DNA of 64,000 bases, from assembly GCA_025174535.1 (NCBI GenBank), contig JALBUN010000009.1, forward strand, positions 310,001 through 374,000, given 5' to 3'. Shown here in pieces: positions 12,258 to 23,399 of the stretch (the stretch's first letter is position 1; the number at the start of each line of letters is the position of its first letter). This stretch comes from Cantharellus purpuraceus. Its lineage: Eukaryota; Basidiomycota; Agaricomycetes; Cantharellales; Hydnaceae. The position numbers were made by a program, and so were the translations under genes. The notes under the pieces are model-generated. The model saw nothing but the letters and a program-made list of their open reading frames with translations, did not search any database and had not been told where the DNA came from.

Positions 12258-13506
12258 CATCATTTGGTATTGTATTTTTGGGCCGTGATGGTAGTGTGAC
12301 GACGAGGTCATGTGTAATGGGTCTGGGGAAGGTGCCTGTGTGCGCCTCGATCATCTGAGTCATATCTTTTGCTTTGCCTGATGTTCGCGTCAACCCAAAA
12401 AATACCTGATCTTCCTTGACATATAAGTGTGGATTTCTTGTAGTGGTGCGATGTAGCAAGTACTGGGATGTGTTACAGGCATCTAAGTATTGGTTATAAT
12501 ATCATGGAAACCCGTGTAGAACTCGTTTCCAGGCAATATGTAACCACAGTCTACTGGATTGGACTGAGACAAGGGTAGAACCCTTATTTGTAGTTAGTAT
12601 AAGATAGTACCATTCGCATGTATGTACGACACCTTTCTTGGGGCTGAACTGTCGCGCAATTAAGCGTAGCGGAAGCTAGAGTGAGAACTATGAGAAATAA
12701 AGGTTAGACTATGGATATGTAGATAGAGAGTGATAGAGACAAACCTCAGTCTGTTAATGCGAAGACTGAGGAAACTATAAAAGAAAATTTTCTTTCCTTT
12801 TTATATGGACTCATATGCTGAAACGGCTCTGTCGGCCAAGTTCGGCGTTGTAGCCATTCTAAAGGTTGTGGACCATTGGGTATCCAGCAACGCGTCCACG
12901 CGTTCCTCCAACATGAACACGTACTCGTTCGGACTGGTCTATTGTCTGAACATCTAAGTATACCATTCAAGTCCCGCTTCTACTTCGTAACAGTGTCGTA
13001 CCACCGGTTTTACCATCTACTGTCACTTCTTAGGCTGAATTCCCTGAGCATGCATGAAGTATAAAGGTTTTGGCGGCAAAGGGGATGCCGAAGGAGATGC
13101 TAAAGGGTGGTCTGTTTCAATTGTATACCAGATCAGTGATTATCCTGTTCTAAAAACTGACATGCAGCAAGAATGCTCATGCAGAGCTCATCCACATCAG
13201 TCGAGATGCAAAGTCTAAGCTTGAAATTCAAGAGATTGCATACACTCTAGTAACAGAATCCATATGCCATAGCATTTATCTATTCAGTGTTGTCCTAAAC
13301 TTGACTCAATGCAGGTAAATAGGCATTGGCACATTCGGAATCGACCTTGTATTACTAATCATTCCTAGAAAGCCACGGCAACGACTGCCGATTGCATCGT
13401 GTACATATGCACCTACTTCTGGTCAATACCTCCATCGATGAAGCAGCTCAAATGCTAAAGCGTTAAAAGATTGGCAGCCAACAAGCCTACATCACGTTAA
13501 CGTCTG

Positions 13507-14768
13507 CTAATCCTCCCTTTCCATCAGAGCCTGCCACCCCACCCTATGCGTCGCCTCATCAGAAAGTCTCCAAACATCATCTTCAGAGAAGACGCCCTGG
13601 CAATTATGGCGCAGGTGGCGTCGGAAATGCTCCATCCGAGAGAATGTTTTAAGGCAACCCGCTGGACATGTCAGCCCAACCACCGGCTTGCTTTTTGGCC
13701 GAGTACTCTTCACGCCCTGCACTTTTTTCTCCTCACGTTGCTGCATCCTACGCATTTCAAAAGGGGCATGGAATGATGCCCAATGCTTTTGAAAGTTGCG
13801 GGAGATGGTGCGACCGCAGACCTGGCCATCGGCGTCGACAACACCACATTGTCGGACTTTGGGAGAGCGTGGACGTCTTTTCGACGACGCTTTCCTCGAT
13901 TGGCCTTTTGTCGTTGCGTCTTGGGTGGGAGACTGTGCCGCTGGTGCAGCCGCTGACGTGTTCGAGGTCGAGGCTACTGGCCATTGCCCCGGGTTCGGTT
14001 CATCTTGCCATGAGGCTGATGATGACGCAGCTGGGTATCCACCCTGCTGCGCATATCCAGCATTCGCTGGCTGTGGGGGTGTCGTGGAGTTCCACGTCAT
14101 CCCCTGGTCGTGAACATTATGGTATGCGTTGATGGTGGACCTGTATGCTGCGTCAACGCCATTCTGCGCCCTTGTCATCTCAAAGTCACTCACATGTTCT
14201 GTCCACCATCTGGGTTATACGGTATGAGCCGTGTGTGGCCACATTCCACACACTGAAGCTGACCGGGGGCAACAGGTGGAAGATGACCCATTGGTGGGTA
14301 TCTTCCATATGCTGCCCCTCCTTCCATCCCCCATCCCATGTCCTGGGCCATTCTGGTCTGTCCCAGGTACGGGTCTGGTCCTTGCACCGGCGCATTTGTC
14401 CCTAATAATGCATCCGGCGATGGATACTCCTCCAGGGTGGGGAGCATGACGCTGATATACAATGTGAGGTCTCGCTACTAAAGGTATGTGTAGTTTTGCA
14501 ACACTTACAGAGAGGTCTGCTTTGTACTCATGGAGGTCGGGGTGATGCCCACCCCCTCTGTGCCGAGCATATTCAGTTGGAGGTCAGCCTGGACAAACTT
14601 AGTGAGCTCCAACATGAAGTCTTCCTGTTATTACTTTGTCAATGCCAGGCATGAAGGCATCGCTGGAGAACTCACTGGCAGTTCTGATAGGTCAAAGTCA
14701 GCGTCATTGACCTCACTGTGAGCATCAAATGTAAAGGAGGATGAGGAGGATGAGTTGGCTTGAAACAT
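13507..14768 (-). CDS. Two-zinc-finger protein, tandem copy 2 (intact, 366 aa)
   Basis: Exons 14768-14676, 14624-14509, 14451-14194 and 14140-13507 have the same splice positions and exon lengths as copy 1; intron 2 differs by one base. Both fingers are intact (C-X9-C-X10-H-X4-H and C-X3-C-X12-H-X4-C). Differences from copy 1 are few: HN versus NH in the NAY(NH/HN)VH motif, GVKSTRPKSKP in the linker, and a different last six residues (LMERED, because sequence after the fingers diverges). Near identity over more than 1 kb, including introns, implies a recent duplication or gene conversion. The first intron uses GTGAGT rather than GTAAGT. Confidence 0.8.
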
Positions 14769-14817
14769 GTTGAAGAGTGAAAGCTATGTGTTGGGAGTGT
14801 CCTTGCGGCAGGTGACC

Positions 14818-14827
14818 GTTTATATAC
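14818..14827 (-). promoter_or_regulatory. TATA-like box of two-finger gene copy 2
   Basis: Same GTATATAAAC element, 50 bp upstream of the start at 14768. Confidence 0.6.
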
Positions 14828-16273
14828 CTCAGTCTTGCTTTGTACGTCGGTTCACTATGTATGCATTCTTACCAGATGCGGTGTAAAACACGTGGTGAAT
14901 GCATGGAGACCTTCTCTTGGGCGGCAGAACTCCCAAATCTGCACTAAATAGCATATGACTCACTTAATTGGAGATTCAGTACCATTTGGCATCTTGGAGC
15001 GGTATTGAGTCTGGAAAAGAGGACTAATCTAGCAAGATGCTGCTGAGAATCTGCAGGATCTAATTTTATCCAATCTAATAATCCGAAGCGATCCATCACC
15101 CGATGTGAGAACTGTATATAGCAGAATGTCATATGGCAGTTCGCTCTTCGGTGGCACAGTGCTATCGAGAACAAAGGAATGGTGAAATGCTGCTCACACG
15201 ATGTGATATCGCCAGGTAGTATTGAAATTTGTGCCAATCTTGACTTCCGGTTTGTGGAAGTGAGATGAGTCTGCCTCTCATGAACTGTTTTCGAACTTAT
15301 AATGTGCATATCACACCGACTATTACCTCATGTTGTTATACATATTTGGGTGACCCGTTGATAGTCGGGAGTGTGCGGAGAAGTTGGCTGAATGCCGTCG
15401 AACAAAGGAGTTCGGCCACGTTGGATTTTTACCCGTGGGGTCGCACATCAATGTCGAGATGTTAAATTATCTCCAGTGTGAATATCACGAAACGCAACGA
15501 CACAAGTACCAGAAATTATTCGACGTGTCTTGTGATGCTGTGGGTGATCGGTAAGTCATTGTGTCTTCTATCTCACCTCAATAGACTTTGTAGGTTTAAT
15601 AATTTGATACACGACCCACCCTATGAACAATGCGGACGGGTTTGAGCAGGAGTGAGCCTCACATGATCATTCGGATTGAGAATCTATTCCTAAGCGGGCG
15701 CAGCCTCGTCCCCAAGCGAGTGCGTTCAAGGTTTATATCTACACTCATTACCCGTTCACACTTCTCTATTATCCACAACGAGTTGCATCATGATTCCACC
15801 TTTACACTAGGAGAGATGCAGGTACGTAACGGCTGTTTGTGATGTTTGTTCATGGTGATGTGTCTGACAGGCGGATATGAAATGTGAAGTTTTATTTCAA
15901 TAGGAAGACGGGGATGCCGAAGTTGACGTGCTGTCCGGGAGATTCATGTAGAGTCCAATCCATCAGGAAACCATCAGTTCAGCATCAGGGATAGCAAACA
16001 CGACGTGCTGTCATCATTTGGTATTATATTTTTGGGCCATGATGGTAGTGTGACGACGAGTTCATGTGTAATGGGTCTGGGGAAGGTGCCTGTGTGCGCC
16101 TCGATCATCTGAGTCATATCTTTTGCTTTGTCTGATGTTCACGTCAACCCAAAAAATACCTGATCTTCCTTGACATATAAGTGTGGATTTCTTGTAGTGG
16201 TGCGACGTATCAAGTACTAGGATGCGTTACAGGCATCTAAGTATTGGTTATAATGTTATGGAACCCATGTAGA

Positions 16274-16344
16274 ACTCGTTTCACGATGGACAGTTCATAT
16301 CTGAAAGGAGCCATTGATGTCGGACTTCTTTCAACACTCGTTTC
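16274..16344. repeat. 62 bp local insertion in U2 with 9 bp flanking duplication
   Basis: ACTCGTTTC occurs at 16274-16282 and again at 16336-16344. U1 has it once at the matching site (about 12522), so U2 gained 62 bp here, bounded by a 9 bp duplication. The inserted sequence contains nothing recognisable. Confidence 0.6.
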
Positions 16345-17364
16345 CAGGCAATATGTAACCGCAGTCCACCGGATTGGACTGCGACAAGGGTAGAACCCTT
16401 ATTCGTAGTTAGTATAAGATAGTACCATTCGCATGTATGTACGACACCTTTCTTGGGACTGAACTGTCGCACAACTAAGCGTAGCGGAAGCTAGAGTGAT
16501 AACTCAGTCTTGTTAATGCGAAGACTAAGCATATTATCTAACCTAGAGTGATAACTATGAGAAATAAAGGTTAGACTATGGATATTTAAATAGAGAGTGA
16601 CAAAGAGACAAACCTCAGTCTTGTTGATGCGAAGACTGAGGAAACTATAAAAGAAAATTTTCTTTCCTTTTTATATGGACTCGTATGCCGAAACGGCACT
16701 GTCGGCCAAGTTCGGCGTTGTAGCCATTCTAAAGGTTGTGGACCATTGGGTATCCAGCAACGCGTCCACGCGTTCCTCCAACATGAACACGTACTCGTTC
16801 GGGCTGAACATCTAAGTGTACTATTCAAATCCCGCTTCTACTTCGTAACAGTATCGTACCACCAGTTTTACCATCTACTGTCACTTCTTGGGCTGAATTC
16901 CTGAGCATGCATGAAGTATAAAGGTTTTGGCGGCAAAGGGGATGCTAAAGGGTGGTCTGTTTCAATTGTATACCAGATCAGTGATTATCCTGTTCTAAAA
17001 AACTGACACGCAGCAAGAATGCTCATGCAGAGCTCAAATTTGTAGTGCTCATCCACATCAATCGAGATGCAAAGTCTAAGCTTGAAAGTCAAGAGATTGC
17101 ATACACTCTAGTAACAGAGTCCATATGCCATGGCATTTATCTATTCAGTGTTGTCCTGAACTTGACTCAATGCAGGTAAATAGGCATTGGCACATTCGGA
17201 ATCAACCTTGTATTACTAATCATTCCTAGAAAGCCACGGCAACGACTGCCGATCGGCACGTGTACATTTGCACCTACTTCCGGTCAATACCTCCATCGAT
17301 GAAGCAGCTCAAATGCTGAAGCATTAAAAAGTAGCCGACTAGCCAACATGGCTTCAAGTCACTG

Positions 17365-18533
17365 TCATTGCTGCCTCTCTATCGGAGCCTGCCACCCAAG
17401 CCTATGCGTCGCCTCATCAGAGTCTCCAAACTTCCTCTTTGGAGAAGACGTCCTGGCAATTATAGCGCAGGTGGCGTCGGAAATGCTCCATCCGAGAGAA
17501 TGTTTTGAGACAGCCCGCTGGACATGTCAGCCCAACCACCGGTTTGTTTTTTTGACCGAGTACTCTTCACACCCTGCGACCGCGGACTTGGCCATTGGCG
17601 TCGACAACACCACATTGTCAGACTTTGGGAGGGCGTGAACGTCTTTTTGACGACACGATCCTCGATTGGCCTTTTTTCGTTGCGTCTTGGGTGGGAGACT
17701 GTGCCGTTGATGCGGCCTGTGACGTGTTCGAATTCGAGGCTACCGGCCATTGCCCCGTGGTCGGCTCATCTTGCCATGAGGCTGATGATGACGCAGCTGG
17801 GTATCCACCCTGCTGCGCATATCCAGCATTCGCTGGCTGTGGGGGTGTCGTGGAGTTCCACGTCATCCCCTGGTCGTGAACGTGGTAATATGTGTTTATG
17901 GTGGACCTGTACGCTGCGTCAACGCCACTCTGCTCTCTTGTCATGTCAAAGTCACTCACATGTTCTGTCCACCATCTGGGTTATATGGTACGAGCTGTGT
18001 GTGGCCACATTCCACACACTGAAGCTGACTGGGGGCAACCGATGGAAGATGACCCGTTGGTGGGTATCTTCCATACGCTGCCCCCCTTCCCATCCCCCAT
18101 CCCATGTCCTGGGCCATTCTAGTCTGTCCCAGGTACGGGTCTGGTCCTTGCACCGGCGCATTTGTCCCTAATAATGCATCCGGCGATGGACACTCCTCCA
18201 CGGTGGGGAGCGTGACGCTAATATGCAATGTCAGGTCTCGCTGCTAACGTATGTGTAGTTTTGCAACACTTACAGAGAGGTCTGCTCTGTGCTCATGGAG
18301 GTCGAGGTGATATCTACCCCCTCTGTGCCGAGCATATTCAGTTGGAGGTCGGCTTGGACAAACTTAGTGAGCTCCAACATGAAGTCCTCCTGTTGTTACT
18401 TTGTTAATGCCACACGTGAAGGCATCGCTCGAGAACTCACTGGCAGTTCTGATAGGTCAAAGTCAGCATCATTGACCTCACTGTGAGCATCAAATGTAAA
18501 GGAGGATGAGGAGGATGAGTTGGCTTGAAACAT
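17365..18533 (-). pseudogene. Two-zinc-finger protein, tandem copy 3 (broken)
   Basis: The start (18533), exon 1 and the Gly/Pro-rich part are preserved. At 17618-17620 the CGA codon before finger 1 has become TGA. Just downstream about 87 bp are missing, removing the second half of finger 1 and the following linker. Downstream sequence, including finger 2 and the copy-1-type C-terminus, survives as relic. If expressed it would give an N-terminal fragment without fingers. Confidence 0.85.
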
Positions 18534-18582
18534 GTTGAAGAGTGAAAGCTATTTGTTGGGAGTGTCCTTGCGGCAGGTGACC

Positions 18583-18592
18583 GTTTATATAC
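18583..18592 (-). promoter_or_regulatory. TATA-like box of two-finger gene copy 3
   Basis: Same GTATATAAAC element, 50 bp upstream of the start at 18533, retained although the gene is broken. Confidence 0.5.
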
Positions 18593-19094
18593 CTCAGTCT
18601 TGCTTTGTACGTCGGTTCACTATGTATGCATTCTTACCAGATGCGGTGTAAAACACGTGGTGAATGCATGGAGATCTTCTCTTGGGCGGCAGAACCCCCA
18701 AATCTGCATCCATCAGCATATGACTCACTTAATTGGAGATTCAGTACCATTTGGCATCTTGGAGCGGTATTGAGTCTGGCAAAGAGGACTAATCTAGCAA
18801 GATGCTGCTGAGAATCTGTAGGATCTAATTTTATCCAATCTAATAATCCGAAGCGATCCATCACCCGATGTGAGAACTGTATATAGCAGAATGTCATATG
18901 GCAGTTCGCTCTTCGGTGGCACAGTACTATCGAGAACAAAGGAATGGTGAAATGCTGCTCACACGATGTGATATCGCCAGGTAGTATTGAAATTTGTGCC
19001 AATCTTGACTTCCGGTTTGTGGAAGTGAGATGAGTCTGCCTCTCATGAACTGTTTTCGAACTCGTAACGTGCATATCACACCGACTATTACCTC

Positions 19095-19406
19095 ATGTTA
19101 TTATACATATTTGGGTGGCCTTTTGACAGTCGGGACTGTGCAGCGAAGCTGGCTGAATGCCGTCGAACAAAGGAGTTCGGCCACGTTGGATTTTTACCCG
19201 TGGGGTCTCACATCAATGTCGAGGTGTTAAATTATCTCCAGTGTCACGAAACGCAACGTTCTTTGACGACAAGTACCAGAAATAATTCGACACGCCTTGT
19301 GATGCTGTGGGTGATTGGCAAGTCACTGTATGTTTCACCTTCCATCTCAACTGTTATAAATTGTCGTAAGTTCAAGAATTTCATACACGACCTACCCGAC
19401 GAATGA
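19095..19406 (+). pseudogene. Companion reading, copy in U3
   Basis: This copy keeps the N-terminal part in one frame (FDSRDCAAKLAECRRTKEF, then PVGSHINVEVLNYLQ) and then loses the frame after a short deletion. It is complementary to U1, which keeps the C-terminal part. No family recognised. Confidence 0.35.
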
Positions 19407-19610
19407 TGGACGGTTGAGCAGATGTGCCTCACACAATGATTTAGCTCTCATTGTTAAGCATCTAGCCCTGAGCGGGCGCAGCCTTGTTTCCAAGTGTGTG
19501 AGATATTCGTTCAAAGTTTTGATCTACACCCATTACCCGTTCACATCCATCTGTCGAATCTCATGATTTTTCGCCTTACTTTACTATCCACAAAGTCGCA
19601 TCATACTTCG

Positions 19611-19780
19611 CTCGAGAACTCGTAGGCCTTCGCCAGTGTAATTGAGCTCGGTGTGAGAATTCATTGTAAAGCAAGAGGACTCTACTGGAGACATGTTGTT
19701 CAGAGGCCCATAGCTCCGAACTGCGAGAAGCCTTTGTCTGTGATGAGGTGGTGTCTGCCTTGATATCAAGTCCAAGTCAT
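19611..19780 (-). pseudogene. Shuffled exon fragments of a two-finger family member
   Basis: 19694-19611 reads as a first exon like that of the U4 gene (MSPVESSCFTMNSHTELNY). Directly upstream on the same strand, 19700-19780 holds a piece of the mid-protein motif ASRSSELWAS found in the 20.3 kb and 39.7 kb members. The order is wrong for a gene, so these are rearranged pieces. Confidence 0.65.
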
Positions 19781-20069
19781 CATTTTTTTAATGAAGCAAA
19801 TTCAAGTCTCGCTGTTCGAAGACGGCGCTTTGAAAAATCTGGAGTGCTCTCTGAGTTTTCAACAATGAAATATTTTTATGGGACTCATCAATCGTTGCAC
19901 ATACCTCAACTATCCAAGGCTAGAGGAATTGAAGGAGACAGTGTCTCCAGACTCGAATTTTGTGCGACCGGAATTGGTCATGCGATATGCGACAGCAAGG
20001 GAAATTCTGGAGGCGGAAACCCATCGAGATAGTGCGTGCAACACCAACCATCATTCCCGTCATCTGTCG

Positions 20070-20970
20070 TAGAATAGACCGGTTGAGGAGCCGTGACCTT
20101 AAAGGTCAGGATGCCGATCTTCCATGTTGGAGCGTCTCCATCTTCGTAAATGACAGTGCATCATTCCGAGATAGCACTGTTCCGCAGTGGCTGGCGCAAA
20201 AGTCACCCCAGAGAGTAGTGAGTCAATATGTGGCGTTCTGCATCGGTGCAAGACCGAGGCGGAACGCCATATATTGTCTATTTTACGACGGATGACAAGT
20301 CGCTCCCCTAGGTTTGTATGGACGAAGATGTTTGGAGGCTCCGGACCTGCGGCTCTCTTTTGACAGAAGCCCATAGCTCCGAACTGCGAGATGCCCCTTT
20401 TGTCTGTGATGGGGCGGTGCCTGCCTTGATACTGGTTCCAAGTCGTCGAATGTGGGAGGAGTCGAGGGAGACGGTGTGTCTAAACCCGAATTTTGGGTGA
20501 TAGAAAGTGGGTGTAAGATAGGCGTCAGTAAGGGACACTTTGGAGGCGGGAACCCGTCGAGATTCGAGCTCGTGCCAGGCTTTTGCTCTAGAAAATTCGG
20601 CTGGTGGGAGCGTGCCGAGACTTAAAGCAGTCGTTGGCGGGAATGGAAACCAGAATGAGGGCAGGGTAGGTTGTGTGTCTTCACCAGAGTCCTCTGACAC
20701 CATGGATGGGTTCCTCCACTCATAGTCGTAACTTTGAGCCCGCAACATTATATTGTTGGTTAGGATCTCGTTGAAAGGCTCGACATTTTCAGTGGAGAAC
20801 TGATGGAAGCGTAAGAGCAAAGGATACATGGAGTCCTCCTGTTGTCACTTTGTCAATTCCACGTGTGAAGACTTTGCTTGAGAACTCACTGGGAGTGCTA
20901 GTAGGTCCTCGCCAGCGTAATTGAGTTCCGTGTGAACATCAATTGAAAAGGAAAAGTTGACTGGCGACAT
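20070..20970 (-). pseudogene. Two-finger family member U4, truncated and scrambled
   Basis: Exon 1 is 20970-20890 (27 codons, MSPVNFSFSIDVHTELNYAG). A 51 bp intron at the family's conserved position leads to exon 2 at 20838-20308, which stops before any finger, giving a 203 aa product. Downstream pieces match the 39.2 kb member but in a different order: the finger-region piece (ERHILTHYSLGW-like) now precedes the piece with KVTAPQPVYSTTDD. The N-terminal half is similar to the 39-41 kb gene around SQTKGASRSSELWASVK. Promoter and upstream sequence to about 21.46 kb still match the tandem copies. Confidence 0.7.
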
Positions 20971-21019
20971 GTTGAAGAGTAAAAGCTGTCTCTTGGAGAT
21001 GTCCGTGCGACAGGTGACT

Positions 21020-21029
21020 GTTTATATAC
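21020..21029 (-). promoter_or_regulatory. TATA-like box of U4 family member
   Basis: Same GTATATAAAC element as in the tandem copies, 50 bp upstream of the start at 20970. Confidence 0.5.
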
Positions 21030-21699
21030 ACGTCGTCTTCCTTTGTAAGTCGGTGCGCCTGGTGTGCCATTCTTTCCAGGTGCGGTGTAAAGACGGCCCA
21101 TGTGTCACAAGGGGGTAAACGCATGGAGACCTTCTCTTGGGCGGCAAAACTCCCAAACTTGCAATCATCACCATATAACTCACTTGATTGGAGATTCGGT
21201 ACCCTTTGGCGCCTCGGAGCGAAATTGAGCCAGGCAAAGTGGATTATTCTAGCAAGTTGCTGCTGGGAGCCTGCAGGATTATCTGATCTAATAATTCGAT
21301 GCGCCCGATATGAGGCATGTATGGCGCAGACTAGCATATGGCGGTTCGCTCTTCAGCGGTACAGCACTATCGAGAACAAAGGAACGGTCCAATATTGCTC
21401 ACGTGACGTGAAATCGCTGGGTAGTACTGAAAATTATGCCAGTATTGACTGCTGATTTCTGGAAGTGAGATGAGCCCGCCTTATTGAATAAGCAGCAATT
21501 TCAAAAGGGACAAGGGGACTAACTGCGGCTTATTTGAGACAATGGGAATAACGGGGTTATATTTCTCTCAAAGGACTGTCGTGGAACTTATTTTGTATAA
21601 GTCAGCGACTTCATTCGTTGTACATTATCAATAACACCATCTTCTCTTCTATTCTTTATCTTCGATCAATACGCCTTGCCAATTCTACCATGCATATCA

Positions 21700-21945
21700 C
21701 GCGGGCTATTACCTCATGATGTGATACATATTTGGGTGACCCATTAACAGACGGGACTGTACCACGAAGCTAGCTGAATCCAGTTGAACAAAGGAGTTCA
21801 GCCACGTTGGATTGCCCATGAAGGCTTGCATCAATGTCGAGGTGTTCAAGTATCTCCAGAGTGAAAATGACAGGATGCAGCGTTCGATGACCACAAGTAT
21901 CAGAAGCAGTTCGATGCGCCCCGTGATGCTGTGGGTGATCGGTAA
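21700..21945 (+). pseudogene. Companion reading, copy in U4
   Basis: Fourth copy of the divergent companion block: INVEVFKYLQSENDRMQRS in one frame and HKYQKQFDAPRDAVGDR in another, followed by GTAAGT. A few-base difference relative to U1 explains the frame change. Confidence 0.35.
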
Positions 21946-22139
21946 GTCACTGCATGTTTCATCTTCCATCTCAACCACAATACATTGCCTTCGCAGACTC
22001 GGGAATTTCATACGCGACCCGCTGAACGAATTTGGATGCCATCTGTATGATGCCGAGGGATCGCTCGTGTGGAAATCGGAGCTGTGAACGAATATTCAGG
22101 TTTTTTTTTTCGTGTTATTTCCTTTGGAAGACAACCCCT

Positions 22140-22680
22140 TTTATCATGATCAAAAATTCACCGTACATGTTTGAATTGCACTGGATGATATTCAGGCAGC
22201 CCTAGAGTTGAAGAACTGATGAAAGGCTTTCTTATGCCATCGCCTCCATTGTCCATATCTCATAAAAGCGAAATTGAAGTCCCAACCCGAAATTGAAGTC
22301 CCAACCCGACCTGAAGTAATGCATGAAAACTCAATTCCAGAGTAAAGTGTCCCAGTGGAAGAACAGCATCATTGGTAGTCTGGACGATCAGCATACACAG
22401 ACGATCGCTTCTCGACTAACTCTCGGGCGATCTCATAAGGATTCAAAAACACCATCGCAGCACCTAATAAGTTCCCGTAAACAAGGTGATCCAGGATGAA
22501 TGTGATTTATAGAGGTGTCGTCTTGATAATTCGAGAAACTCAGACATACCATACTCTTCACTCCATTTTGCGATCATCTCCCACTCATGATGGCTAGGCA
22601 CGTCCGAGACATTGCAAAGGATAGGCATTCTAGGACAGGAGGCATGCGTATACCTATCCACGGCTCAGCACTAAAGGTAG
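22140..22680 (-). pseudogene. Cytochrome P450 pseudogene fragment (copy B)
   Basis: N-terminal part of a P450 related to copy A: NVSDVPSHHEWEMIAKWSEE, an intron, then LVYGNLLGAAMVFLNPYE and KRSSVYADRP, a stop, then GWDFNFAFMRYG-like sequence with a short internal direct duplication at 22270-22300. Similarity to copy A ends at a T-run near 22100-22110. Nothing of the central or haem region remains. Confidence 0.8.
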
Positions 22681-23089
22681 CAATTTGAGGATCTAAATTC
22701 AACTTGGGGGAAGCGTCTCATCCATCTGGTCATATAAACTATGTAGATTAACATCTTATGACACGTAAGCTCAGGTGGATAGTGAGAGCCACAGCATTGG
22801 TTAGGAGTAACATTGTTCGTTATGCTACGATGAATTTGACTGAGAAAGCCTGTGGTTCCGAAGTCAGGGGGCTACGCGCTCATTTGACGTGCCAACGCAC
22901 ACTTGATCAACGTTCAATGGATATCGCTGCAATCCATCTACTGCAAACTCAATTTGGGAGACTCGACCCGGGACATGCGAAGTGCTCCGCGTAGCAAACG
23001 GAAAAGGTAGGAGAATCCAGGTGCTGGTAGCCCAACGAGTGGCTAATGTGTTGCAGAACAACACTATTGACACCCCATTCATAACTTTA

Positions 23090-23390
23090 AGTAACCTCAC
23101 AAGCACTTGGGTGAGACGGTATTGGAGTGGCGCTAAGAGTATGGCACCGTTGGCGCTGGAACGAGGGAATCTTAACAGAAGATTACACTGCAAAAAAAGT
23201 ACAGTTGATTTCTTTGGGCCCGAGAAAGCTAGAAGTGGGTTAGCTGCTTAGATTAGTATAACCTAGGTGCCGCGATGCTTTTTGGCCTAGTGGCGTCAAG
23301 ACACCCCACTGGCACCCCACCCTGAAATTGCATCGTTATACGTGGCATCCACACGCGAACTATGGGAAGTACAGGGGATTCTGTAGTTTC
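23090..23390. repeat. P450 copy B upstream flank
   Basis: Matches the flank of P450 copy A at 4560-4960 in the same orientation, including TTTTTGGCCTAGTGGCGTCA-type sequence near 23277-23300. Confidence 0.65.
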
Positions 23391-23399
23391 TCCCATTCC

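Larger units (their letters stand above)
8741..13327. repeat. Tandem duplication unit U1
   Basis: First of three head-to-tail units. The anchor string GGCACATTCG at 8741 recurs at 13328 and 17189. The unit carries the two-finger gene on the minus strand, its promoter, a decayed plus-strand reading at 10.74-11.06 kb, and about 2 kb of further non-coding sequence. It is 4587 bp long, longer than U2 mainly because it holds 11481-12257. Confidence 0.9.
13328..17188. repeat. Tandem duplication unit U2
   Basis: Second unit, 3861 bp. It matches U1 throughout except that it lacks the 777 bp segment and carries small local insertions near 16.27-16.56 kb. Confidence 0.9.
17189..19607. repeat. Tandem duplication unit U3 (truncated)
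   Basis: Third unit. It matches U1/U2 from the anchor string through the two-finger gene, its promoter and the companion reading, then stops matching at about 19607, where unrelated fragments of another family member begin. Confidence 0.85.
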
